Shown here: positions 44,074 through 51,748 of the stretch, in pieces | Numbering within the stretch: position 1 is the stretch's first letter | How the letters are laid out: each line of letters begins with the position of its first letter | From: an uncultured Lentisphaeria bacterium | Lineage (GTDB): Bacteria > Verrucomicrobiota > Lentisphaeria > Victivallales > UBA1829 | NCBI GenBank assembly: GCA_949282305.1 | Contig: CASDPB010000065.1 | Coordinates: 40,568 to 104,567, forward strand | Direction: 5' to 3' | Length of the DNA stretch: 64,000 nt | Made by a program: the position numbers and the translations under genes | The notes under the pieces: generated by a model | Told to the model about the DNA's origin: nothing | What the model saw: the letters and a program-made list of their open reading frames with translations, nothing else | Databases searched by the model: none

Positions 44074-45021
44074 ATGCAAACAGTACAAGAGATCACGTAT
44101 CCCTGCAAGTTCGACGGTTCACAGCAACCGGCAATGTTTTATCAGGCGAAGGGCACCGGTCCCCGGCCGCTTCTCGTTGCACTTCATACATGGAGCGGAG
44201 ACTATACGCAGCCTTCCCGGAATTACAGCGATTTCTGTATTGAGAATGACTGGAATTTTATCTTTCCGAATTTCCGCGGCCCCAACTGGTTTGAGGACGG
44301 ATGCGGTTCCGAACTTGTCGTCTCCGATCTGGAAGATGCCGTCGCCTATATGAAGCAGGTGACTGACGTCGATCCGGCACGCGTGTATCTTGTCGGAGGC
44401 TCCGGCGGCGGGCACTGCACTTTGTTGATGGCGGGACGTCGTCCGGATCTCTGGACGGCGGTTTCGGCATGGTGTCCGATTTCCGATATTGCCGCCTGGC
44501 ATCAGCAGTGTCTCAATACGCCTCATAAGGGGTATTCGGAACATATCGAATCCGCTTGCGGCGGCGTCCCTGCGACCTCGGAACATGCCGGAAAAGAGGC
44601 AAGAAAGCGTTCCCCGCTGACATGGCTTCCGAATGCGGTCAATCTGACAGTGGATATCAGTACGGGAATTCATGACGGTCATACGGGCAGTGTTCCGGTC
44701 AGTCAGGCGATCCGCGCATACAACGTGCTTGCCGCGCCGGAAGACAGGATTTCCGATTCAGACATCGCTTATATCGTAGAGACGGAAAGGATTCCGGAAC
44801 ATCTCGCCTCGAATGAGAGTGACCCGGCTTTCGGAGACCGTCCGATTCATTTTCGGAGACAGTCCGGAAACGTGCGCCTGACTCTCTTTGAAGGCGGGCA
44901 TGATCTTCTGCCGTGGCCCGCGTTGACGTGGCTGGCGAAGCAGGTCGCAGGAAAAACGTCCGACTGGTCCGCCGGAAAGGCGCCCTCCGCTGCCGCCGCG
45001 CATACGGGACTCGGCAGATAA
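44074..45021 (+). CDS. Alpha/beta hydrolase (prolyl oligopeptidase/S9-like)
   Basis: A ~315-residue serine hydrolase of the alpha/beta fold. PLLVALHTWSGD is the oxyanion-hole strand, YLVGGSGGGHCTLLMA carries the nucleophile elbow (GGSGGG), and FEGGHDLLPW holds the C-terminal catalytic His. An Asp from the DGHTGSVPVSQA region (after STGIHDGHTG) is the likely third triad member. No signal peptide, so cytoplasmic. ATG 44074 has a GAGGGAG site; a longer frame from TTG 43948 lacks one. Family members include acetyl xylan esterases and peptidases, so substrate is open. It is divergent from the GH26 operon and may share its control region. Confidence 0.75.
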   Translation: MQTVQEITYPCKFDGSQQPAMFYQAKGTGPRPLLVALHTWSGDYTQPSRNYSDFCIENDWNFIFPNFRGPNWFEDGCGSELVVSDLEDAVAYMKQVTDVDPARVYLVGGSGGGHCTLLMAGRRPDLWTAVSAWCPISDIAAWHQQCLNTPHKGYSEHIESACGGVPATSEHAGKEARKRSPLTWLPNAVNLTVDISTGIHDGHTGSVPVSQAIRAYNVLAAPEDRISDSDIAYIVETERIPEHLASNESDPAFGDRPIHFRRQSGNVRLTLFEGGHDLLPWPALTWLAKQVAGKTSDWSAGKAPSAAAAHTGLGR

Positions 45022-45042
45022 AAACGCCATGGGAAAAGAAGC

Positions 45043-45573
45043 ATGAGGAAGATTCCGATATTATACTGTCTGTGTTCAGGGCTTCTTTTTCTTTCCGCCT
45101 GTGCCGTGCATCATACCACGACAAGTTACTGGAACCGTGCCGCCGGCATCCGAAAAGAACAGGGCACCGCCTATTTCATTACCGGAGAGGACGGCAGCCG
45201 GAAAGAGGTTTTCGACGGAAGATGGACCAGCTGGTACCGCAATACCCGGAAACATACGGAAATGCACTTCAAAGACGGCATTCCCGTCGGCGAGATGCGG
45301 ATCTGGTACCCCGACGGCAAACTGAAATACCGGGCAAATTACGATGAGAATGGTCTGCTCGACGGCGTCATTTCATTTTACACACAGGACGGACAGCTCA
45401 GAACGCATACGGTTTCGCATGGGACAGGGATCGTTTACAGTTATTATGATGACGGGACGCTCAAATCGGAGATTTCCTACAGGCAGGGGAAAAGGGACGG
45501 GAAAGCCCGTTACTTTTCTCCGGAGGGAAAACTTCTCCGGGAAGAGAATTATCTTCTCGGAGAAAAACAGTGA
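45043..45573 (+). CDS. Lipoprotein with MORN-like (YwqK-type) repeats
   Basis: A 176-residue predicted lipoprotein: lipobox LSAC with acylated Cys at residue 20. The body is a series of ~22-residue MORN-like repeats: GEMRIWYPDGKLKYRANYDENG, then GVISFYTQDGQL, GIVYSYYDDGTLKSEISYRQGK and GKARYFSPEGKLLREENY. This matches the family labelled YwqK antitoxin-like in databases, but a lipoprotein without an adjacent toxin is unlikely to be an antitoxin. The repeats usually form beta-hairpin ladders. Its stop codon abuts that of the convergent TPR gene with no spacer. ATG 45043 follows an AAAAGAAG-like site. Confidence 0.75.
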   Translation: MRKIPILYCLCSGLLFLSACAVHHTTTSYWNRAAGIRKEQGTAYFITGEDGSRKEVFDGRWTSWYRNTRKHTEMHFKDGIPVGEMRIWYPDGKLKYRANYDENGLLDGVISFYTQDGQLRTHTVSHGTGIVYSYYDDGTLKSEISYRQGKRDGKARYFSPEGKLLREENYLLGEKQ

Positions 45574-46632
45574 TCAGTAATATAGATGGGCGCCGAAATT
45601 GGGCATGTCGCCCAGTCGCATGTCCTTTGCCCAGCGTTCCATCTGCTTTTTGCCGATTTTCCAGAAACGTTCGCACCGCGTGAAGAATTTCAGAACACTT
45701 TCCTTGTCTCCATGCTCCAAAACGGCACGCGCCAGAAGCATATTCGGGCCGAATGAATTCAATTTTGTGGAACCGGGAGTTTCCGCTGATTTCAGAAGGC
45801 AGTCCGCCGCTTCCCTGTAATTTCCCCTGTGAACAGCGAGCAGTCCGTCGGCGGTGTTTGCCCAGAATATCAGACTGCCCTGATTTCCCTTCGGATCGCT
45901 TTTCAGCATTTGCTTCATGTCGGCGGCGAAGATTTGCAGCTGCCCGAAATCTCCTGCATACCATGCCGCCTTTACAAGTGTCGGCAGACGTCTGCTGCGT
46001 GTGGTCAGGTCGGATAACCGGTAGGCGTCCTTATAATGCGGCAGTGCCTTTCTCGCCGCTTCCGGCTCGATTCCTTCCAGAACGCCGGCCGGCTGAAAAT
46101 AAAGATTTGCAAGATTCCATGCGTAAACGGGGTTTTCCGGATCCAGTTCCCGAGCTTTCAAATAGCAGGTTTCCGCTTTTTCCTTTTCAGATGTCAGAAA
46201 ATAGGAAGCCGCATTGGCGGCGATTACGGCATTGGACGGATTTTCCTGTCGATGAGTTTCCCATAGGACGGCGCCTTTCTGATAAGCGTCTTTCCCTTCG
46301 AGGAGCGGATTGATGCGGAACGCGGGATGGCTCATGATCGCCAGCCGCGGACAGTGTTCGATCATCCATAAGATATTCCGGATTTTCTTCGGGCGCAGAG
46401 ACTGATCCTTATGAGCGGATGCAAAGTAATACAAAGCCAGAATGCTGCGCTGCAGCGGATCATCCGGCGTATTCCTCAAATATTCTTCAATTTGTTCCGC
46501 CTTTTCCGCGTTCCAGGTTCTTGCTTCCTGAAAAACCTTTGCGCCGTCGATTGCTACCTTCAAATCGTTTCCTGCACAGACGGCAAAAGAACCCGCCAGA
46601 AATACCGGAATCAGAGCTTTCCTGATTTTCAT
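45574..46632 (-). CDS. Secreted tetratricopeptide-repeat protein
   Basis: A 352-residue protein with an N-terminal signal peptide (residues ~1-20, ending FAVCAG) and helical repeats resembling TPRs: EKAETCYLKARELDPENPVYAWNLANLYF is the clearest, with others around LPTLVKAAWYAGDF and GNYREAADCLLKSAETPG. Probably periplasmic. Function unknown; TPR proteins usually mediate protein contacts. Two ATGs lie two codons apart at the start. The second (46632) has GAGG at better spacing and is chosen over 46638. The stop codon is directly adjacent to the lipoprotein stop on the other strand. Confidence 0.72.
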   Translation of the reverse strand: MKIRKALIPVFLAGSFAVCAGNDLKVAIDGAKVFQEARTWNAEKAEQIEEYLRNTPDDPLQRSILALYYFASAHKDQSLRPKKIRNILWMIEHCPRLAIMSHPAFRINPLLEGKDAYQKGAVLWETHRQENPSNAVIAANAASYFLTSEKEKAETCYLKARELDPENPVYAWNLANLYFQPAGVLEGIEPEAARKALPHYKDAYRLSDLTTRSRRLPTLVKAAWYAGDFGQLQIFAADMKQMLKSDPKGNQGSLIFWANTADGLLAVHRGNYREAADCLLKSAETPGSTKLNSFGPNMLLARAVLEHGDKESVLKFFTRCERFWKIGKKQMERWAKDMRLGDMPNFGAHLYY

Positions 46633-46836
46633 AGTCATGCCTCATCTCTTAAAACTGACAGAATAATTACTCTTATATCAGCAGGAAGTCAAGCCGCCGA
46701 CCCCCCCGGCGGGGTAAAAAAAACAATATTTTCGCAATACGCGGTGGGCGTCCCCGATTTCTGAAGGGGAAGGAGAACGCCGGATTCAGCTTTGCGGCTT
46801 TTCTTTTCCCCGGAATCAAAGTTTCGTGAAATCGGC

Positions 46837-46865
46837 TTTACTTTTTGAAGAAAGGAAAGTATATT
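46837..46865 (+). promoter_or_regulatory. Putative promoter of the cinA-like gene
   Basis: TTTACT (46837-46842), 17-bp spacer, TATATT (46860-46865). Transcription would begin about 46872, which argues for the CinA start at 46895 rather than the ATG at 46877. Confidence 0.5.
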
Positions 46866-46894
46866 TCAGGAAACAGATGGAGTATGCTTGCATT

Positions 46895-48136
46895 ATGAAA
46901 ATCGGCGTTTTATGCATCGGCGATGAACTGCTCAAGGGAGCTGTCATCAATACCAATCTCGCTTATATGGGGCAGAAACTGCTGGAGCTCGGGATTATCC
47001 CCGAACTCTCGCTGGAAGTGCCGGACAGGCCGGAGGAGGTCGTGCGCGGACTTGACTATGTCATGAGCCGTGCGGATTTCATCATCACTTCCGGAGGTCT
47101 CGGCCCTACGGCGGACGACCTGACCAAACCGAGCATCGCGGAGCATCTGGGGTATCCGCTGGAGCTCTGCGAAGAAGCGGCGGAGGCGATCAAGGCGCGC
47201 TGGATGAATCTCAAACGAGGCACGCTCCCGTTCCATTTCCTGAATCAGGCATATGTTCCGAAGGGATGCGAGGTGCTGATGAACGGATTCGGCACCGCCC
47301 CCGGAATCTATATCGCGACAAAAGAGCATGACCGTTTCCCTGGCAGGAAGATCGTCATGCTGCCCGGGCCGCCTTCCGAGCTTCATCCGATGTTCGACAA
47401 CCAGGTTCTGCCGATCATCATCCGGAATATGGATGTGAAGATTTATTCGAAGCTGTTTCATGTTTCCGGCGTTCCGGAGTCGAAAGTGGAAGAGGCGATG
47501 CAGCCGGTCATTGAGTCCACGCCGGAACTTTCCGTCGCCTACTGCGCCGCGCCGGAGTTCGTGAAACTTTTCCTCAGCAGCCATTGCGAGGAGTCCGTGA
47601 AAAGCGCTTCCGTAAAGGTGCGCGAAGTGTTTGCCGACTCCCTGCTGTCCGATGATTCCAGGACAGTGGCGGAGGAGGTGGTTCATCTGCTCGGCAGGGG
47701 GGGGCACAAGCTGGCAATGGCGGAGTCATGCACCGGTGGACTTATTTCCTCGCTGATTACCGATGTTCCGGGCGCGTCCGGCGTTTATCTCGGGAGCGTG
47801 ATTTCCTATGCGAACGAGGTCAAGGCGGGAACGCTCGGCGTGAAGGAGGAGACGCTCCGGCAGTATGGCGCGGTCAGCGGACAGTGCGCTGCGGAAATGC
47901 TGAACGGCGTCTGCGAAAAGCTCGGTTCCGACTGCGGGATTTCCGTGACGGGAGTCGCGGGACCTAGCGGAGGAACGCTTGAAAAACCGGTCGGGCTGGT
48001 CTATATCGGAGTCCGCTATCTGGAGCGGATTCAGATCATTGAGAACCATTTCCGCGGCAGCCGGGAGCAGATCCGGGCGCGGACGGCGGCGGTCGCTCTG
48101 AATACGCTCCGGCGTTTTATTCTGGGATTGCGCTGA
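46895..48136 (+). CDS. CinA-family protein (nicotinamide-nucleotide amidase, COG1058/COG1546)
   Basis: A ~413-residue two-domain protein. The N-terminal MoCF/COG1058 domain starts MKIGVLCIGDELLKGAV, with IITSGGLGPTADDLT and MLPGPPSEL; the C-terminal CinA domain contains MAESCTGGLISSLITDVPG, SVISYANEVKAGTLGV and SVTGVAGPSGG, which carries amidase residues of nicotinamide mononucleotide deamidase (PncC). It probably recycles NMN to NaMN, and N-terminal homologues hydrolyse ADP-ribose. ATG 46895 matches the family start and the inferred transcription start; ATG 46877 with AGGA upstream remains possible. The RarA gene starts 1 base after the stop. Confidence 0.92.
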   Translation: MKIGVLCIGDELLKGAVINTNLAYMGQKLLELGIIPELSLEVPDRPEEVVRGLDYVMSRADFIITSGGLGPTADDLTKPSIAEHLGYPLELCEEAAEAIKARWMNLKRGTLPFHFLNQAYVPKGCEVLMNGFGTAPGIYIATKEHDRFPGRKIVMLPGPPSELHPMFDNQVLPIIIRNMDVKIYSKLFHVSGVPESKVEEAMQPVIESTPELSVAYCAAPEFVKLFLSSHCEESVKSASVKVREVFADSLLSDDSRTVAEEVVHLLGRGGHKLAMAESCTGGLISSLITDVPGASGVYLGSVISYANEVKAGTLGVKEETLRQYGAVSGQCAAEMLNGVCEKLGSDCGISVTGVAGPSGGTLEKPVGLVYIGVRYLERIQIIENHFRGSREQIRARTAAVALNTLRRFILGLR

Positions 48137-48137
48137 T

Positions 48138-49442
48138 ATGTTCGAAGAAGCCGGATTGTTTACTTCTCTCGCGGGACGGCCGCTGGCGGATCGTCTGCGC
48201 CCGAAAAAACTGGATGAGATCGTCGGGCAGGAGCATCTTGTCGGTCCCGACGGGCTTCTGCGGCGGATGATCGACTCCAAAAAGATTTCCAGTTTCATCC
48301 TCTGGGGCCCTCCGGGATGCGGCAAGACCACTGCCGCCCGGATCATGGCAAACCATACCTCGCTTCATTTTGTGGCTCTTTCGGCGGTTTTTTCCGGCAT
48401 TGCCGATCTGCGCAAGGCCTTTGAGGAGGCGGCGCGGCGGCGTGAAATGGGCGAGGGAACGCTGCTTTTTGTGGACGAGATTCACCGTTTCAACCGGGCG
48501 CAGCAGGACGGTTTTCTGCCTTATGTCGAAAACGGAACCGTGGTGCTGGTCGGCGCGACCACTGAAAATCCGTCCTTCGAGCTCAACAGCGCGCTGCTCT
48601 CCCGCTGCAAGGTTTTTGTGCTGAAGCCATTGGATCACGATGCGCTGGAGAAAATCATCGGACGGGCGGAGAAGGAGCTCGGCAGAAAGCTGCCTGTCGA
48701 CGAGGAGGCGCGCGAGACGCTGAAAGACCTTGCCGACGGTGACGGGCGGTATATGATCAATCTGCTGGAAAGCGTCTTCAACCTGACGCAGGAAGGCGAA
48801 ATCCTGAACCGGGAAGGCCTGCTGAAGATCGTCCAGCAGAAAGCGCCGGGGTATGACAAGGACCGCGACGGGCATTACAATCTGATCAGTGCCCTGCACA
48901 AGTCCCTGCGCGGTTCGGATACCGACGCCGCGCTTTACTGGGCGGCGCGCATGATCGAGGGCGGCGAAGACCCGCTGTATCTTCTGCGCCGCCTGACGCG
49001 CTTTGCGATGGAGGATGTGAGCCTTGCCGACCCGAACGCGCTGAACCTCGCCATTGCCGCGTGGGACGCATACGAGCGTCTGGGTTCGCCGGAGGGCGAT
49101 ATTGCCATTGCGGAACTGATTATCTATCTCGGAACCGCCCCGAAGTCGAACAGTGCCGATGTCGCATGGGGCAAAGCACGGCAGGCCGCGAAGGAGTTCG
49201 GCACGCTGAGCCCGCCGCCGCATATCCTGAATGCGCCGACGAAGCTGATGAAGGAGCTCGGCTACGGCAAAGGGTATCAGTATGACCACGACACGCCGGA
49301 AGGTTTTTCCGGACAGAATTATTTCCCTGAAAAAATGCCGCGCCGCAGGTTTTACAATCCGCCCGAGCGCGGTTTCGAGCGCGAGTTGATCAGACGCCTA
49401 GCCTACTGGGACCGTCTGCGCCGCGAGAAGTCCGGCAAATAA
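48138..49442 (+). CDS. rarA: Replication-associated recombination protein A (RarA/MgsA AAA+ ATPase)
   Basis: A 434-residue clamp-loader-like AAA+ ATPase that acts at stalled replication forks. The N-terminal PLADRLRPKKLDEIVGQEHLVG is the family signature. Walker A is WGPPGCGKTTAARIM, Walker B LLFVDEIHRFNRAQQDGFLP, sensor 1 GATTENPSFELN, and the C-terminal tetramerisation part has SALHKSLRGSDTDAALYW and FYNPPERGFERE. Length is typical (E. coli 447). Start ATG 48138 lies 1 base after the previous stop, so the pair is probably one transcript. No terminator is obvious before the next promoter. Confidence 0.94.
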   Translation: MFEEAGLFTSLAGRPLADRLRPKKLDEIVGQEHLVGPDGLLRRMIDSKKISSFILWGPPGCGKTTAARIMANHTSLHFVALSAVFSGIADLRKAFEEAARRREMGEGTLLFVDEIHRFNRAQQDGFLPYVENGTVVLVGATTENPSFELNSALLSRCKVFVLKPLDHDALEKIIGRAEKELGRKLPVDEEARETLKDLADGDGRYMINLLESVFNLTQEGEILNREGLLKIVQQKAPGYDKDRDGHYNLISALHKSLRGSDTDAALYWAARMIEGGEDPLYLLRRLTRFAMEDVSLADPNALNLAIAAWDAYERLGSPEGDIAIAELIIYLGTAPKSNSADVAWGKARQAAKEFGTLSPPPHILNAPTKLMKELGYGKGYQYDHDTPEGFSGQNYFPEKMPRRRFYNPPERGFERELIRRLAYWDRLRREKSGK

Positions 49443-49602
49443 CATTTTTTCTGCATCTCCCGCATTTCCGTGCGGTGCCGTTTCATCTGCCGCGGCTGAA
49501 GATCCCGGGCCGCGTATCCCGCATGGCAGACATTCTTCCGGATATGGCGTCCTTGAGTGTACCGAAACGGAAACAAAAATTCGTATTTTCTTTCTCCGCA
49601 TA

Positions 49603-49630
49603 TTGCATTCTCCGGATTTTTTCATATAAT
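49603..49630 (+). promoter_or_regulatory. Sigma-70 promoter of the GntR-LacI / pseudopilin / DUF4091 operon
   Basis: TTGCAT (49603-49608), 16-bp spacer, consensus TATAAT (49625-49630), 45 bases before the regulator start. Confidence 0.65.
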
Positions 49631-49675
49631 TAACAACGAAAATGGAATCGGACCGGCAGAAGGGCATTTTATCGA

Positions 49676-50920
49676 ATGAAAAAGAAATTGGACTACTCGG
49701 AGATCAAATTGGATCACGGAAAGCCGGAGCTGCTGTTTGTCCAGCTGGAGGAACAGCTGCTCCGGCTGTTCCAGGGCATGACCTCCCGGACGGATTCCCG
49801 TCTGCCTTCCATCCGGAAGTTGTCCGAACAGCTGGGGATTCACCGGAAGACGGTTGCAAAAACTTACGGCGATCTTTTGAGCAAGGGGATCATCGAGCGG
49901 GAGTCTCCGAACATTCTGCGGGTTGCGGAATCCCTGCCGAGGAAACAGCTTGCCCCGTTTCCGAATATCGGAATCATTGTTCCGCGTCAGTTTTCCTCCC
50001 TGTTCGAGCTGAGCAGCGGACGCCCGATCTATTATATCAAGGGCATCATCGACAGCGCCGCGGCGAGAAACATCTCCACGATCATGATTCAGCTTCCGGA
50101 CTTTGACGCATCCTGTGCCGAGATTGACGGTTTTATTGAGGAACTGGCAAAACGTCTGATCGGCGTGATTCATATCGGTGATCGCGGCGTGTTCCCGGAC
50201 CGGCCTCTGGAACGTCTGATGAAGTTCGAGAAGCTGCCGCAGGTGATGATTTCCGCCTATTCGCATTTCCGGAATGTCGGCACCGTGGTGTGGGATCCCG
50301 TTCCGGCTGTTCAGGCGCTTGTCGATCGTCTCCGCGCCATGAATCATCGGGAGGTCGGATTTGTTCTCCGAACAAAATCCTTTGAGGATTACGGGCAGGA
50401 TCATTATTTCTTTTATGCCGGACTCCGACAGCCGGAACTGATTCGGCGGCATCTGGAGGAATACGGATTCCACTGCAACCCGGACTGCCACTGTTATAAT
50501 GCGACGAGCTACCGTTCCGTTTACCGTTCTCTTCAGGAGAAACTGAAGAACAATACCCTGCCGACGGTCTATTGGTGCCATAACGACGATTGTGCAAATC
50601 TTGTGATGCGGGCCCTGCGTGAACTTGGAATCCGGGTTCCGGAGGACATTTCCCTGATCGGTTCCGATGCGCTTCCGGGGGTTTCGGACAATGACGAGCT
50701 GACAACGATCAGCCTTCCGTTTTATTCCATCGGCTACAAGGCGCTGAACACCCTGCTGGATTACCATGAAAACGGAAAGACGGAGCATAACAGCGTTGTG
50801 AAAGTCCCTGCGTCTCTGGTCATCAAGAAAACTCTGGCGCGGGCGGGAAACGGATTCGGCGCGGAGGGCGGACATGAAAAAGTTGATACGGACAGACTTT
50901 GTCTGTTGTCAGGAATATAA
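49676..50920 (+). CDS. Transcriptional regulator: GntR-type HTH fused to a LacI-type sensor domain
   Basis: A 414-residue chimera. Residues ~15-85 form a GntR winged helix ([51 protein letters not shown]). From ~residue 95 a periplasmic-binding-protein-like domain starts ([16 protein letters not shown]), with the LacI-family hallmarks ESR-like region, [22 protein letters not shown] and [11 protein letters not shown]. The architecture is the same as in B. subtilis AraR and is a sugar-responsive type. ATG 49676 follows AAGGG at 15 bases. Its end reads into the leader of the pseudopilin gene; the stop is 25 bases before that gene's preferred start. Confidence 0.9.
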   Translation: MKKKLDYSEIKLDHGKPELLFVQLEEQLLRLFQGMTSRTDSRLPSIRKLSEQLGIHRKTVAKTYGDLLSKGIIERESPNILRVAESLPRKQLAPFPNIGIIVPRQFSSLFELSSGRPIYYIKGIIDSAAARNISTIMIQLPDFDASCAEIDGFIEELAKRLIGVIHIGDRGVFPDRPLERLMKFEKLPQVMISAYSHFRNVGTVVWDPVPAVQALVDRLRAMNHREVGFVLRTKSFEDYGQDHYFFYAGLRQPELIRRHLEEYGFHCNPDCHCYNATSYRSVYRSLQEKLKNNTLPTVYWCHNDDCANLVMRALRELGIRVPEDISLIGSDALPGVSDNDELTTISLPFYSIGYKALNTLLDYHENGKTEHNSVVKVPASLVIKKTLARAGNGFGAEGGHEKVDTDRLCLLSGI

Positions 50921-50945
50921 GAACCATAAAAAAGAGGAGCGGCCT

Positions 50946-51728
50946 ATGGGCATCCGGCAAAAAAAGTTGTTTTTTCCTTCCGTGAACAGAAAATCCCAAC
51001 GGGAAAACTGTTCCAGCACCCGCAAAATTACAGATTTTACATTGATAGAACTTCTGGTCGTGATAGCGATCATCGCGATTCTTGCGGCGATGCTTCTTCC
51101 GGCGTTGAACAAGGCGAAAGAAAAGGCAAGGGGGATTCAGTGCGTAAACAACCAGAAACAGTGCGGTCTGGCGATCACCGCCTATGTCAACGATTTCGGT
51201 CTTTTTCCTTTGTACCATGTTTCCCCGGATATCACGTTTCTGTACGTGCTGTATGGGAGAGCGTCCACTGCTTTCCCGAATACGACACGTTATCTGACCA
51301 CTCTCAATGCGGCGTTGTGTCCCTCCGAAGCGCCCTATCGGCGTAATCTTACGGATACGGATCTGTATATTTCCTACGGGACTGCTTATTCCAATACGCA
51401 TCAGCCTTATTACAAAAATACGGATGTGGTGGAAACTCCGGCAGGCAAATCCTATACCAGCAACATCCTGATTCCGCATCGCCTGAAAATGCCTTCCCGG
51501 TATTTTGTGTTGAGCGACTCATACAGGGATGATGTCAGACGTCAATCCGGAGGGATATTCATGTATGGGAGTTCGGCACATATACACATTCATGCAAGAC
51601 ATAACTTCCGTGCGAATGTCCTGATGGCGGACAACCATGTCGTGCCTCTCAGCGGCCCTGAGCTCCGCTCTGATTACAGTGTCAACGGCGGTTTTTACGG
51701 TCCGTCCCGCATCCTGAAACCCTGGTGA
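50946..51728 (+). CDS. Pseudopilin-like protein with H-X9-D signature (second copy)
   Basis: A 260-residue prepilin-like protein. A 30-residue basic leader precedes F31-T-L-I-E-L, then [18 protein letters not shown]; Glu at +5 is conserved, but the residue before the predicted cut is Asp30, not Gly. The C-terminal motif is His219, nine residues, then Asp229-Asn230, so Asn replaces Gly of H-X9-DG. ATG 50946 has a GAGGAG site 6 bases upstream; an in-frame ATG at 50874 would overlap the regulator gene. It sits between the GntR-LacI regulator and a secreted DUF4091 glycosidase, mirroring the 41-kb locus. Function unknown. Confidence 0.88.
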   Translation: MGIRQKKLFFPSVNRKSQRENCSSTRKITDFTLIELLVVIAIIAILAAMLLPALNKAKEKARGIQCVNNQKQCGLAITAYVNDFGLFPLYHVSPDITFLYVLYGRASTAFPNTTRYLTTLNAALCPSEAPYRRNLTDTDLYISYGTAYSNTHQPYYKNTDVVETPAGKSYTSNILIPHRLKMPSRYFVLSDSYRDDVRRQSGGIFMYGSSAHIHIHARHNFRANVLMADNHVVPLSGPELRSDYSVNGGFYGPSRILKPW

Positions 51729-51748
51729 ATTTCAAAGGAGAATCTTTT

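Noticed and set aside
45043..45573. Antitoxin role for the YwqK-like lipoprotein
   Set aside because: It carries a lipobox and there is no adjacent toxin gene on the same strand; the database label likely reflects only the repeat fold.
46680..46740. GC-rich hairpin followed by an A-run upstream of the cinA-like gene, as a terminator
   Set aside because: The run after the stem is A on the plus strand and there is no T-tract on the correct side for either strand; no gene ends nearby.
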